Assembly (NCBI RefSeq): GCF_026914285.1
Contig: NZ_CP113864.1
Span: 1,705,001 to 1,769,000, forward strand
Reading direction: 5' to 3'
DNA length: 64,000 nt
Source of the DNA: Caldicellulosiruptor naganoensis
GTDB lineage: Bacteria; Bacillota; Thermoanaerobacteria; Caldicellulosiruptorales; Caldicellulosiruptoraceae
Under the pieces are notes generated by a model. That model did not search any database. It was not told the DNA's origin and saw only the letters and a list, made by a program, of their open reading frames with translations. This document shows, piece after piece, positions 27,693-36,671 of the stretch. How positions within the stretch are numbered: position 1 is the stretch's first letter; the number at the start of each line of letters is the position of its first letter. The translations under genes were made by a program, and so were the position numbers.

Positions 27693-29960
27693 TTAACAGT
27701 TTTTTAACAATTGAAGAGTATAATATACTTGTCCAGCCGAAATTCCACCATCGTTAATTGGAAAGACAGTGTTAAAGAAAACTTTAAATCCTTCTCCTTC
27801 TAACAATGAGACCGTTTTAGAAAGTAAAAACTTGTTCTGGAACACTCCTCCAGAAAGTACTACAATGTCTTTATTATAATTTTCTCTCAACACCTTTGCC
27901 ACTTCAACAACTATTTTTGCAACTGTGTTGTGAAATTTAGCAGAAATTATTCTCCGGTTTATATTTCTTTTTATATCATGTATGATTTGTTGTAGTATAT
28001 CCACAATATTTATCTCTATTTCATGTTTAAAATTCATAAGAAAAATATAAAACCCACTTTCATTGCGGTCAGCTATGCTTTCTAAAAGCATAGGAATTTG
28101 AACTTCAAAGCTATTTTTCTCTCCACAACCCAAGAGTACTCCAACAATATCAAACAGCCTTCCCATGCTTGAGGTAAGAGGGTAATTGAAAGTCTGTGCA
28201 GTCTTGAAAATTTGGTGCAAAAATTCATTCTCACCGAAAAAGCTTTCTGCAAACTCAGGGCTAATTATTTTGGAAAAATAGTATGCAAGACGGACCGGCT
28301 CTTTTATTGCCTTTTGGCCACCAACAAGAGGATAGTATTGTAAATGGAATACTCTTTTTGCCTCAAGCCCGTCAATCACAAACCCTTCAGAGCCCCAAAT
28401 TTTGCCGTCAAGCCCTAAGCCTGTACCATCAAATGCAAATCCAATACAGCTTTGAAGATTTTTTTCAAGCATACAGGAGTAAATATGAGCCAAATGATGC
28501 TGGACAAAGACAACCTCTTTGTTTTGTTCTTTTGCTATCTTTTTTGCAAGAGAGGTGGTAAAATAATCCTCATGATAATCGCATGCTATATAGTCAAAGT
28601 TAAAATCGTAAAGTGAAATTAAATCCTTAAGACTACCTTCGTAAAAATCAATGTACTCTTTTGTGTCAAGGTCACCAAGATACTGACTTAAAATCACTTC
28701 ATCTTCTTTTTTGAGCGCAATTGTTGTCTTCTCATGACCACCAAGGGCAAGGATATTTTTGTCTACAGTCTTTTCTTTCAATTTAAATGTAATGGGAGCA
28801 AAACCACGGCCTGACCTTATCAGTACAAACTTGTCTTTTAAAACAAAACCTACAGAATCATCGCAGCGTCTTACTATTTTTCTGTTGTGATACAAAACAA
28901 AGTCGGCAATGTCGCAAAGCTTTTCAAGTGCCTCATCCTCATCAATAATCATTGGAATTCCTGAAAGATTTGCTGAGGTTGCAATTAATAAATCTCTGTT
29001 TGTCTTTGTCAAAATGTAATCCAAAATTGGAGTATATGCTCTCATGATACCAAGTGTATGAAGACCACCGTTTACATGCAGAAAATCATCTGTCTTTTTT
29101 TCAAAAAGTATTATAGGACATCTTGGTGAGTTAAAAATCTCCTCTTCAGCTTCACTAACATTACAATACTTTTTAACAGTTTCAATGCTCTTGCACACAA
29201 GTGCCAAAGGTTTTCCCTCTCGCTTTTTGCTTCTAAAAAGCCTTTCGACTACTTCTTTATTATAAGGGTCAACAACTAAATGAAATCCTCCAATTCCTTT
29301 TATTGCAATAATCTTCCCCTTCTCAATCTCATAACATACTCTGCCCAAAAGCTCTAAATTGCTACCCTCTATATGCTTTTTTTCTACAAAAGAGTATAGA
29401 AAAAGGTGTGGACCACATACAAGGCATGTTGTTGACTGTGCATTAAATCTTCTGTTATTTGGAGTATAATACTCTTTTTTACAATCATCACAAAATTCAA
29501 ACTCCTTCATTGACGTCCTGTCTCTGTCATATGGCAAAGATTCTATCATGGTATATCTTGGTCCACAATTGATACAGCTTATAAACGGGTTCATAAAATG
29601 TCTGTGGCCTTTGTTATAAAATTCTCTTTTGCACTCTTCACAAAGACCCAAATCATAAGGCACTATTGTTGAAATTTTGCCTTTGCTACTGTCTAAGATA
29701 TAAAAATCACTTTCATCAAAATTTGGTTCTATTTCATACTTCTCAATTGACTCAATTTTAGCATTCCTGGGCAATTTCTTTTCAATGTACTCATCAATCG
29801 CAGCAGTACTTTTAAGCTCACCTTGAAACTCTGCCAAAACGCCCTCGCCTATGTTTTTGACAAAGCCAACAAGCCCCAAATCTTTTGCCAGATTATAAAT
29901 AAAGGGTCGGAAACCGACCCCTTGTACAAGCCCTCTGAAGATGTATCTATATCTTTTCAT
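27693..29960 (-). CDS. hypF: Carbamoyltransferase HypF
   Basis: 755 residues, full length. Domains in order: acylphosphatase (RGLVQGVGFRPFIYNLAKDL), two C4 zinc fingers (CEECKREFYNKGH with CINCGP; CDDCKKEYY with CLVCGP), a YrdC-like domain (IKGIGGFHLVVDPYNKE, TSANLSGIPMI), and a Kae1-like carbamoyltransferase (FVQHHLAHIYSCMLE, AFDGTGLGLDGKIWG, VLSGGVFQNKFLL). It moves carbamoyl from carbamoyl phosphate to HypE through a carbamoyl-adenylate. It lies between hypB and hypC in one operon. Confidence 0.97.
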   Translation of the reverse strand: MKRYRYIFRGLVQGVGFRPFIYNLAKDLGLVGFVKNIGEGVLAEFQGELKSTAAIDEYIEKKLPRNAKIESIEKYEIEPNFDESDFYILDSSKGKISTIVPYDLGLCEECKREFYNKGHRHFMNPFISCINCGPRYTMIESLPYDRDRTSMKEFEFCDDCKKEYYTPNNRRFNAQSTTCLVCGPHLFLYSFVEKKHIEGSNLELLGRVCYEIEKGKIIAIKGIGGFHLVVDPYNKEVVERLFRSKKREGKPLALVCKSIETVKKYCNVSEAEEEIFNSPRCPIILFEKKTDDFLHVNGGLHTLGIMRAYTPILDYILTKTNRDLLIATSANLSGIPMIIDEDEALEKLCDIADFVLYHNRKIVRRCDDSVGFVLKDKFVLIRSGRGFAPITFKLKEKTVDKNILALGGHEKTTIALKKEDEVILSQYLGDLDTKEYIDFYEGSLKDLISLYDFNFDYIACDYHEDYFTTSLAKKIAKEQNKEVVFVQHHLAHIYSCMLEKNLQSCIGFAFDGTGLGLDGKIWGSEGFVIDGLEAKRVFHLQYYPLVGGQKAIKEPVRLAYYFSKIISPEFAESFFGENEFLHQIFKTAQTFNYPLTSSMGRLFDIVGVLLGCGEKNSFEVQIPMLLESIADRNESGFYIFLMNFKHEIEINIVDILQQIIHDIKRNINRRIISAKFHNTVAKIVVEVAKVLRENYNKDIVVLSGGVFQNKFLLSKTVSLLEGEGFKVFFNTVFPINDGGISAGQVYYTLQLLKNC

Positions 29961-29972
29961 GCTCTATAACCC

Positions 29973-30647
29973 CTATTTTTGGTTAAAATATGAACTGAAA
30001 AGTTCTGAAAAATAATGCTCAAGTTCAGCCAAACCTTCTAATGTTTTAAATGAAACTCCAAAAAGTCTCAAATTATCTCCTTTGATAGCTTTAAGCCCTT
30101 TTATATACCTTTCCATGTCAAAACCAATTATCTCTGCAACATCTATTTTTGACAGCACCACAACATCGCTACTTTCAAACATAATAGGATATTTATAAGG
30201 CTTATCATCGCCTTCAGCAGCAGATGATACAACAACTCTCATGTTCTCGCCCAGGTCAAATGAAGATGGGCAAATCAGGTTGCCAATGTTTTCTATAAAA
30301 ACAACAGTAGATTTTTTTAGATTCAAATTTAAAAGAGCTTCATTTATACTATCTGCAACCAAGTGACAAGCTCCGCCTGTGTTTATCTGTAGCACTTCAA
30401 CTCCAAGTTTTGAAATCTCCTCAGCATCAATTGTTGAGGCAACATCCCCTTCAATCACAGCTATATTGAATTTACTTTTGAATGTATTTATCATAGTTTT
30501 AATAAATGAGGTTTTGCCAGCGCCTGGTGAACCCATCACGTTTATCAAAAACCATTTATTTTCTTTTGCAAGCTTTCTGATATTGTCAGCCGAAAACTCA
30601 TTTCTCTGCAAAATGTCTTTTATAACCCTAATTTCCATCTCCATCAT
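29973..30647 (-). CDS. hypB: Nickel-insertion GTPase HypB
   Basis: 224 residues. P-loop GTPase of the SIMIBI class: NVMGSPGAGKTSFIKTMIN, AVIEGDVASTIDAEEISK, NTGGACHLVADSI (metal-site Cys/His) and VVLSKIDVAE. It lacks an N-terminal His-rich stretch, so it is the minimal form without nickel storage. With HypA it loads nickel into the large hydrogenase subunit. It overlaps hypA by 20 nt; the start may be the second ATG (30644), which is better spaced from GAGG. Confidence 0.95.
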   Translation of the reverse strand: MMEMEIRVIKDILQRNEFSADNIRKLAKENKWFLINVMGSPGAGKTSFIKTMINTFKSKFNIAVIEGDVASTIDAEEISKLGVEVLQINTGGACHLVADSINEALLNLNLKKSTVVFIENIGNLICPSSFDLGENMRVVVSSAAEGDDKPYKYPIMFESSDVVVLSKIDVAEIIGFDMERYIKGLKAIKGDNLRLFGVSFKTLEGLAELEHYFSELFSSYFNQK

Positions 30648-30981
30648 CTACCTCTATAGATTCGATATAAAATTCTCTGCCATATTCAGTCAGTTTGCCT
30701 AAACTCTTGCATTTTGGACACAGAAAATCTTTTGTCCTCTCAAAAAGGCTTTGGCAAGAGTTGCAAAACAGCAAAGCCTTCTTTTGAACAATTTCCAGCT
30801 TGCTTCCCTCCAAAATGGTTCCCTTTGTCAAAATATCAAAGTAAAACTTTAATGACTCATCAATAATACCGCTAAGTTCTCCAACAACAACTTTTATGGA
30901 TAAAACCTTTTTTGGCTTTATCTCTTTTAGTTCATCTTCTGCAATCTTAATCAATTGCTGTGTGACATAATACTCGTGCAT
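30628..30981 (-). CDS. hypA: Nickel metallochaperone HypA
   Basis: 117 residues. It starts MHEYYVTQQLIKIAEDELKE, with the nickel-binding His2, and has a zinc site from two CxxC pairs (LFCNSCQSLFERTK and FLCPKCKSLG). It hands nickel to HypB and the large subunit. It is the first gene of hypABFCDE and follows echF by 20 nt, so maturation and structural genes probably share a transcript. Confidence 0.95.
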   Translation of the reverse strand: MHEYYVTQQLIKIAEDELKEIKPKKVLSIKVVVGELSGIIDESLKFYFDILTKGTILEGSKLEIVQKKALLFCNSCQSLFERTKDFLCPKCKSLGKLTEYGREFYIESIEVDDGDGN

Positions 30982-31001
30982 TTTAAAATATCCTTTCCTA
31001 A

Positions 31002-31397
31002 TTAGTTACCAGTATCTGCAACCTTTGCCTCTTTTGTTGGTTCAAGCTGTTGTACCTGCTGTTTTTGAATATAAAACTCTTTATAAGTTGTAGGTAGATT
31101 GAACTGCTCTTTTGAAATTAAGCATTTTTTGGGACAAGACTCGACACATACATTGCAAAGTACACATTTGTACTGGTTTAGTTGCCACATCTTTGCGTTT
31201 CTGTCAACTGTAATGGCATTTGCAGGACACTTCCTCTGGCAAATACCACAAAAAATGCACTTGTCTATTTCAATCTCAAGACTTCCTCTTGTCCCTTTGA
31301 AAAACGGTCTTTTTTCTTTTGGGTAAAGTCGTGTTGCAGGTTTTGAAAAAAGATTGTTTAACACATTTTGAAGCATCCCAAACATCTTTCCATCCAT
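31002..31397 (-). CDS. echF: Ech hydrogenase ferredoxin-like subunit EchF
   Basis: 131 residues with two [4Fe-4S] motifs: CIFCGICQRKCPANAI and CVLCNVCVESCPKKCL. It is related to complex I subunit NuoI and passes electrons from ferredoxin to the small subunit EchC. A 25-residue C-terminal tail (QKQQVQQLEPTKEAKVADTG) has no obvious motif. Last gene of the ech set; 15 nt after echE. Confidence 0.93.
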   Translation of the reverse strand: MDGKMFGMLQNVLNNLFSKPATRLYPKEKRPFFKGTRGSLEIEIDKCIFCGICQRKCPANAITVDRNAKMWQLNQYKCVLCNVCVESCPKKCLISKEQFNLPTTYKEFYIQKQQVQQLEPTKEAKVADTGN

Positions 31398-31412
31398 CCC
31401 TCTTTTGGCTTT

Positions 31413-32492
31413 TTACCTTTCTGTACATGAAATACACGGATCAATTGTCAAAACAAGCATTGGTACCTCTGCAAAATCAACACCCTGAAGCATTTTAACA
31501 AGTGCTGGAATATTAGCAAAAGTTGGTGTTCTTATTCTGAGCCTCTCTAAATTTTTTGTTCCGTTTGCTTTGATATAGTAAACATCTTCGCCTCTTGGCT
31601 GCTCAACCCTTGATATTATCTCACCGTTCGGGAAACCTTTCACAGGCGTTGATATCTCACCTTCTGGCATCTTTGAGATTGCCTGCCTTATAAGGTCTAT
31701 TGACTGATAACACTCTCTGAGCCTTACTTTTAGACGTGCGTAGCAATCTCCATCATACTCAACAACAGGTTGAAAATCAAGCTCGCCATATGCAGCATAT
31801 CCTGTTGTTCTCAGATCCATATTGATTCCGCTTGCCCTTGCCATTGGTCCAACACAGCCAAGTTCATACGCTTCTTCTTTTGAAAGCACACCCACTCCCA
31901 CAAGTCTTTTCTTGACTGTGTAATCATTCAAAAACGCACCTTCAATTCTCTTGAGCTCTTCTTCTAATTTTGCAAGGTTGTCTAAGATGAATTTTTGCTT
32001 TTCTTCGTCTATATCACGCCTTACACCGCCAATGATGTTTGTTGAGATTATAACCCTTGACCCTGCAGTTGCCTCCATCAGGTCCATTACAAGCTCTCTA
32101 TTTCGCCAGCACTGCATAAACAGGCTCTCAAATCCGAACGCATCTGCCAAAAGTCCAAGCCACAAATGATGGCTGTGAAGCCTGTGAAGCTCCGCCCAAA
32201 TTACACGTAAATATTTAGCTCTTTCTGGAACTTCAACTCCCATCAACTCTTCAATCCCTTGGCAGTACGCAAGTGCCTGCTGGAAAGAACAAATTCCACA
32301 AACCCTTTCAACCACGTATATGTTCTGATTAATATCCTTTTCTTCAGCAAGCTTTTCAAGTCCTCTATGAACATACCCAATTGCAGGGATTGCCTCTACA
32401 ACCTTTTCATCTTCTAACACAAGCCTCAGCTGAATCGGTTCTGGCAACACAGGATGCTGTGGGCCAAACGGCACTATCGTCCTTTTACCCAA
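31413..32492 (-). CDS. echE: Ech hydrogenase large (NiFe) subunit EchE
   Basis: 359 residues, the catalytic subunit that reduces protons to H2. The two Cys pairs that hold the NiFe site are RVCGICSFQQALAYCQG near residue 63 and DPCISCTER at the extreme C-terminus. The protein ends right after this motif: there is no C-terminal extension of the kind removed by a maturation endopeptidase, and no such protease gene is seen nearby. It is homologous to complex I NuoD. The neighbours echD and echF are 7 and 15 nt away. Confidence 0.96.
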   Translation of the reverse strand: MGKRTIVPFGPQHPVLPEPIQLRLVLEDEKVVEAIPAIGYVHRGLEKLAEEKDINQNIYVVERVCGICSFQQALAYCQGIEELMGVEVPERAKYLRVIWAELHRLHSHHLWLGLLADAFGFESLFMQCWRNRELVMDLMEATAGSRVIISTNIIGGVRRDIDEEKQKFILDNLAKLEEELKRIEGAFLNDYTVKKRLVGVGVLSKEEAYELGCVGPMARASGINMDLRTTGYAAYGELDFQPVVEYDGDCYARLKVRLRECYQSIDLIRQAISKMPEGEISTPVKGFPNGEIISRVEQPRGEDVYYIKANGTKNLERLRIRTPTFANIPALVKMLQGVDFAEVPMLVLTIDPCISCTER

Positions 32493-32499
32493 AGCTTTC

Positions 32500-32871
32500 T
32501 TACTCCCCTTTCTTGACCTTCACAACTGGCTTTTTACGCATAGGACTGTCAAGCTCATCTGTTATCATAAACTTTCCTTCATAGTCAATGAGAAGATTTT
32601 CAAAGTCTATGCCAAACAAATCCTTGATTTCATTCTCAACAAATACTGCAGCAAAATAGATATCTGAAATAGACAGCATCTTCTCGCCATTTTCTATTGT
32701 GACTCTCAAGTTTTTAAGTTCATAGTCCTTGTCAAAGTGATATATGATATCAAACCTGCCATCTCCCAAATCAACACAAGTTGCTGTGACAAACCTGTGC
32801 CCAGTTGATTTTAGTTCAAATACCTCTTTTCTCAAATCCTCTTTTTGTATCTCTTTAAGATTTTGCAGCAT
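32500..32871 (-). CDS. echD: Ech hydrogenase subunit EchD
   Basis: 123 residues, related to the 30-kDa NuoC subunit of complex I. DGRFDIIYHFDKDYELKNLR, YFAAVFVENEIKDLFGIDFE and the C-terminal MRKKPVVKVKKGE are the recognisable parts. It contributes to the soluble arm between EchC and EchE and has no cofactor motif. It overlaps the echC end by 17 nt. Confidence 0.9.
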   Translation of the reverse strand: MLQNLKEIQKEDLRKEVFELKSTGHRFVTATCVDLGDGRFDIIYHFDKDYELKNLRVTIENGEKMLSISDIYFAAVFVENEIKDLFGIDFENLLIDYEGKFMITDELDSPMRKKPVVKVKKGE

Positions 32872-33319
32872 TCAAAATCTCACCCTTTTTCATATTCTTT
32901 TTCTTTTCCTCTAATATCTCAGCAGCCTTTAAAATCCCTTCCATAATAGCTTCGGGCCGGGGTGCACAACCTGGAACATACACATCAACTGGAATGACTG
33001 TGTCTACCCCACCTAAGGTGTTGTAACACTCCTTGAATATTCCACCTGAACATGCACAAGCCCCGATTGCCACAACTGCTTTCGGGTGTGGCATCTGATC
33101 ATATATATTCTTCAAAACCCTTGCATTTCTGTGATTTACAGAACCTGATACAACAAGTATATCTGCATGTTTTGGATTTCCTACATTTATAATTCCAAAC
33201 CTCTCAACATCGTATACTGGAGTAAGTGTTGATAAAATCTCTATATCACAGCCGTTACAGCTGTTACAGTCATAATGGACAATCCACGGCGATTTTTTCA
33301 GCGCTTTTCTGAAAATCAC
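32855..33319 (-). CDS. echC: Ech hydrogenase small subunit EchC
   Basis: 154 residues, NuoB-like. The proximal [4Fe-4S] ligands are DCNSCNGCDIEILS near residue 18, GACACSGGIFKECYN, and VPGCAPRPEAIMEGIL. It passes electrons to the NiFe centre in EchE. The length is typical for Ech. It lies between echB (22 nt) and echD (overlap). Confidence 0.95.
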   Translation of the reverse strand: MIFRKALKKSPWIVHYDCNSCNGCDIEILSTLTPVYDVERFGIINVGNPKHADILVVSGSVNHRNARVLKNIYDQMPHPKAVVAIGACACSGGIFKECYNTLGGVDTVIPVDVYVPGCAPRPEAIMEGILKAAEILEEKKKNMKKGEILNAAKS

Positions 33320-33341
33320 TCTTTACCCCACCTTTATTTTT

Positions 33342-34202
33342 TTATAATACCCTGTATCTTATGTATACCCAAATTAGGTTGACCAAAGCAAGCCCCAAAG
33401 CAATTGACCATGTAAGCCTTAGCATTATCTTCCATGTAAGTCTTGCTGATATATTGTCAATCAAAATCTCTAAAAAGTAGCCCAAAAGCATTGCAATGAT
33501 TGCAACTATTATGTTTTTTGCAAAGAACAAGCCTATGAAAAGCAATAAAAGTACAAGCTCATACCAGTGCCCAAGCTCAATCAGGCCCAAAATAGGTCCT
33601 GCAAACTCTGTTGTGATACCTTTTACAATCTCCTGATGCGCATGGTGCGATGTTGACAAATCAAATGGAGATTTTCTAAGCTTTATTGTCAGTACATAGG
33701 TAAATGCAATGAATATAAATGGAAGCTCAAATATCAAAAAGTTGTTATGCTTTATCACATCATTTATTTTAAAGCTGCCTGTAACAAAATAAATTCCAAT
33801 TATCACAGCAATTAAAACTGGCTCATATGCAAGTACACAAATTAATTCTCTATGAGCACCAATTCGTGAGTAAGGAGAGTTTGTTGACATTGCTCCCAAA
33901 ATTAGTGCTGTGACAGCAAATGCAAGTATAAACAAAATCAAAAGCAAATCCATCTTTAAAACAAACATAACAAGCGCAACCATGTTAAAAACTAAGAACA
34001 AAAATGCATAGAGAATCTGTGTACTTGAAACAACTATAGTCTCTTTTGAAAACAGCTTGAACAAATCATAAAATGGCTGCAAAATTGGTGGCCCAAACCT
34101 GTTTTGCATACGCGCAGTGATTTTTCTATCAATACCTGTTAAAATTCCACCAATGATTGGTGCTATTATTATTGTGAGTAAAACCAGAGCAATTTCTTTC
34201 AC
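33342..34202 (-). CDS. echB: Ech hydrogenase membrane subunit EchB
   Basis: 286 residues, NuoH-like, with about eight membrane segments. MQNRFGPPILQPFYDLFKLF and the acidic/loop segment RKSPFDLSTSHHAHQEIVKG are family hallmarks. It anchors the hydrogenase arm and couples it to the ion-pumping subunit. Its start overlaps the echA stop by 4 nt. Confidence 0.95.
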   Translation of the reverse strand: MKEIALVLLTIIIAPIIGGILTGIDRKITARMQNRFGPPILQPFYDLFKLFSKETIVVSSTQILYAFLFLVFNMVALVMFVLKMDLLLILFILAFAVTALILGAMSTNSPYSRIGAHRELICVLAYEPVLIAVIIGIYFVTGSFKINDVIKHNNFLIFELPFIFIAFTYVLTIKLRKSPFDLSTSHHAHQEIVKGITTEFAGPILGLIELGHWYELVLLLLFIGLFFAKNIIVAIIAMLLGYFLEILIDNISARLTWKIMLRLTWSIALGLALVNLIWVYIRYRVL

Positions 34203-36109
34203 TTTAATATCACCCCAAACATTATAGCAATTAATGCGACTGAGATAATATTTGAAATTAATGTGATGTTGTTTTCTTTTGCGAAGGTGTTAAAACAGTA
34301 ATTTTTAAACTCAAACTCAACAGGTTTGTCTTTTTCTGCTCTAAAACTGAAGTTATCATCGTTTTCACAAGACATATATACTCTGACATACCTTTTTGGA
34401 CTCAAGAGCTTATACAGAAGCACACCTATTATTATTCCCAGAGCAAGTATTCCAAAGAAGACAAATGGGTTAAAGCCGAAAAAGTCTTTGATGTACAAAT
34501 CTTTAAGTTCCCTGCTACTAACTCCAGAATACCTTGCAAAAGACGACTTGAAAAATGGCACAACAAATGCGTTCGTAAATTGTATCATAAACACACTCAC
34601 AAGCACTACAAGTATTGATATAGCAATCAACGGAAGGTGTCTCAAACCTTCAAAAACTTCAATCCTTTTTGTATCTTTCCCATCTGAGAGAATCTTTCCA
34701 ATAAACTTTGTCCAGAACACAACTGTAAATGCACTTCCAACTATTATCTCAAGCATGGCAACAATGTTCTGGGTTGAAACTTCTATTGCAATCCACTTTG
34801 TAATCAAAACACCAAAGGGCGGAAGTAGCATAGACACACTTCCCAAAAGGGTAAGAAAAGCTACTATTGGCATTCTATATTTAATACCATCCATATCTTC
34901 TACATCACGCGAGCCAATTCCTTGCTCAATAGAACCTACACACAAGAACAGGAGCGCTTTTGACACCCCATGCAGTATAATCAAAAGTGCTGCTGCATAG
35001 ATTGAATATACATTTGCAACAGATGACAGTGCAATTATAAGCCCTAAATTTGAAATTGTTGAGTATGCCAAAATCCTCTTTGCATTTGTTTGAAATATCG
35101 CCAAAAGCGCTGCCGCGACAAATGTAAATGCGCCTAAAATAGCAATTATATTTGATAGCCACGTATCAATGTAAACAGGCGATAGCCTCAAAATCAGATA
35201 AACCCCTGCTTTTACCATTGTGCTTGAATGTAAAAGCGCAGACACTGGTGTTGGTGCTACCATCGCACCCAAAAGCCAGCTCTGGAACGGAAACTGTGCT
35301 GACTTTGTAAATCCTGCCAGTGCTAAAAACGCAATTGGTATCATCAATATACTGCTATCTTGAGACCTTATAATTTCACTCAAAGCAATAGCCCCAGATT
35401 TATAGTACATAAATATTATACCTACTACAAAAGAAAGCCCGCCAATGGAGTTTAACAAAAGCGCCCTTGTTGCATTCTTGATACTTTCTTCATTTCCATC
35501 ATGTGAGATTAGCAAGAACGAGCAAAGTGTTGTAATCTCCCAGAAAAAGTACACCCACAAGATGTTGTTTGACAAAACAAGCCCGTTCATAGCACCTAAA
35601 AAGAGCATTATTACTGCAAAAAATATGTTTTGTTTACTTTTCTCAAGGTGCAGATGTTTTTCGTGCTCCTCCATATATGAAAGGGCAAATATACTAATCA
35701 ATGGACCTATTACATTTATCAGCATAAGCATTATAAATGTCAGGTGGTCAACATAAAAGACATTTTCAACCTCTAATTTTCCTGTCCTAAATTCAAATAC
35801 AAACATCAAAACAAATTGCAGAGCTGCAAGAAGGCTTATTAGGTTATTTTTTAGCTTTAGACCTATCAAGAATATTACAGCAAGTAAGAAATAATCAGCA
35901 AACGTTATTAGATACTCCAAAGCAAAATTTAATGCATGAGAAAGTTTTATTTCTTTGTCACCCTGTAAAATGGCAAATACCATCAGCACAACCAGCACAG
36001 CAGACATTAAAAAAACAATAGCCTTTCTAAACGTGCTATTGTTAAATAAGTAAATCAAACCTGCAACTATGATTGGTACAAATATTAGCGATAAATAGCT
36101 GTACTCCAT
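34199..36109 (-). CDS. echA: Ech hydrogenase proton/sodium-pumping subunit EchA
   Basis: About 636 residues with some 16 membrane segments, NuoL/Mrp-antiporter-like. TPVSALLHSSTMVKAGVYLI and LLFLCVGSIEQGIGSRDVED are conserved antiporter motifs. It pumps H+ or Na+ as EchE makes H2. I chose ATG at 36109 (MEYSYLSLIFVPII); a longer frame to 36199 overlaps the promoter. The ribosome site (AAAGGGG) is rather far from this ATG, so the exact start is uncertain. First gene of the ech-hyp cluster. Confidence 0.94.
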   Translation of the reverse strand: MEYSYLSLIFVPIIVAGLIYLFNNSTFRKAIVFLMSAVLVVLMVFAILQGDKEIKLSHALNFALEYLITFADYFLLAVIFLIGLKLKNNLISLLAALQFVLMFVFEFRTGKLEVENVFYVDHLTFIMLMLINVIGPLISIFALSYMEEHEKHLHLEKSKQNIFFAVIMLFLGAMNGLVLSNNILWVYFFWEITTLCSFLLISHDGNEESIKNATRALLLNSIGGLSFVVGIIFMYYKSGAIALSEIIRSQDSSILMIPIAFLALAGFTKSAQFPFQSWLLGAMVAPTPVSALLHSSTMVKAGVYLILRLSPVYIDTWLSNIIAILGAFTFVAAALLAIFQTNAKRILAYSTISNLGLIIALSSVANVYSIYAAALLIILHGVSKALLFLCVGSIEQGIGSRDVEDMDGIKYRMPIVAFLTLLGSVSMLLPPFGVLITKWIAIEVSTQNIVAMLEIIVGSAFTVVFWTKFIGKILSDGKDTKRIEVFEGLRHLPLIAISILVVLVSVFMIQFTNAFVVPFFKSSFARYSGVSSRELKDLYIKDFFGFNPFVFFGILALGIIIGVLLYKLLSPKRYVRVYMSCENDDNFSFRAEKDKPVEFEFKNYCFNTFAKENNITLISNIISVALIAIMFGVILK

Positions 36110-36160
36110 ATGTCCAATATTGCCCCTTTCTCTTTGTGATGATAAACTATTATTATTAAG

Positions 36161-36189
36161 ATTATAACACATTCTTGTGGTCTTGTATA
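36161..36189 (-). promoter_or_regulatory. Predicted promoter of the ech-hyp operon
   Basis: Minus strand: TATACA (36184-36189), 17 nt, TATAAT (36161-36166) with TGT before it (extended -10). The -35 is poor, which fits an activated or extended-10 promoter. Confidence 0.6.
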
Positions 36190-36199
36190 CAGTATGCAA

Positions 36200-36217
36200 A
36201 AGTTAATTTGTTAACAA
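36200..36217 (-). promoter_or_regulatory. Rex-like operator candidate upstream of ech
   Basis: The minus strand reads TTGTTAACAAATTAACTT, which fits TTGTTAANNNNTTAACAA at 12 of the 14 defined positions (only the last two differ). It contains the perfect palindrome TTTGTTAACAAA. The redox repressor Rex, which senses NADH/NAD+, binds such sites in clostridia and often controls hydrogenase genes. The site lies 11 bp upstream of the -35, in the gap shared with the HAD gene. Confidence 0.4.
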
Positions 36218-36452
36218 AGTTCAGAATAGAAGAAAGCTTCTATCTCTTTTTTGTTCAATATTTCTGATAAGAAGGTGATAAGCTTGATAAAATTGGCTGC
36301 AATCGACATAGACGGAACTCTTTTGGACGATAGTGGCAATATCCCTGAAAATAATATCAAAGCCTTGAAAAAAGCCTCAATGGAATACAATGTTCAGATA
36401 GTTTTGTGTACAGGAAGAGGTGCCTCTGCCTTTGATATTGCTAAAAAACTTC

Positions 36453-36671
36453 AAATTCCTTGTCATTTGATATCAGCAAATGGAGTGTATGTCTTTGATG
36501 ATATTTTTTCTGAGCCTATTGTAAAAAACTATCTAAAAGAAAATACAAAAATAGAGATTTTGAGCTTTTTAGAGCAAAATCATCTTGATGTTGATTACTA
36601 TATTGTTTTAGGTTTTGAAGAGGATTTCCATATGATATACAAACTGAGAGAGTCTTATGATACATACTTTT
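36453..36671. repeat. 219-bp direct target duplication, left copy
   Basis: The segment starting AAATTCCTTGTCATTTG and ending GATACATACTTTT is repeated exactly at 38654-38872, on the other side of the IS1634-type element. It encodes residues about 57-129 of the HAD phosphatase in both places. Confidence 0.95.
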
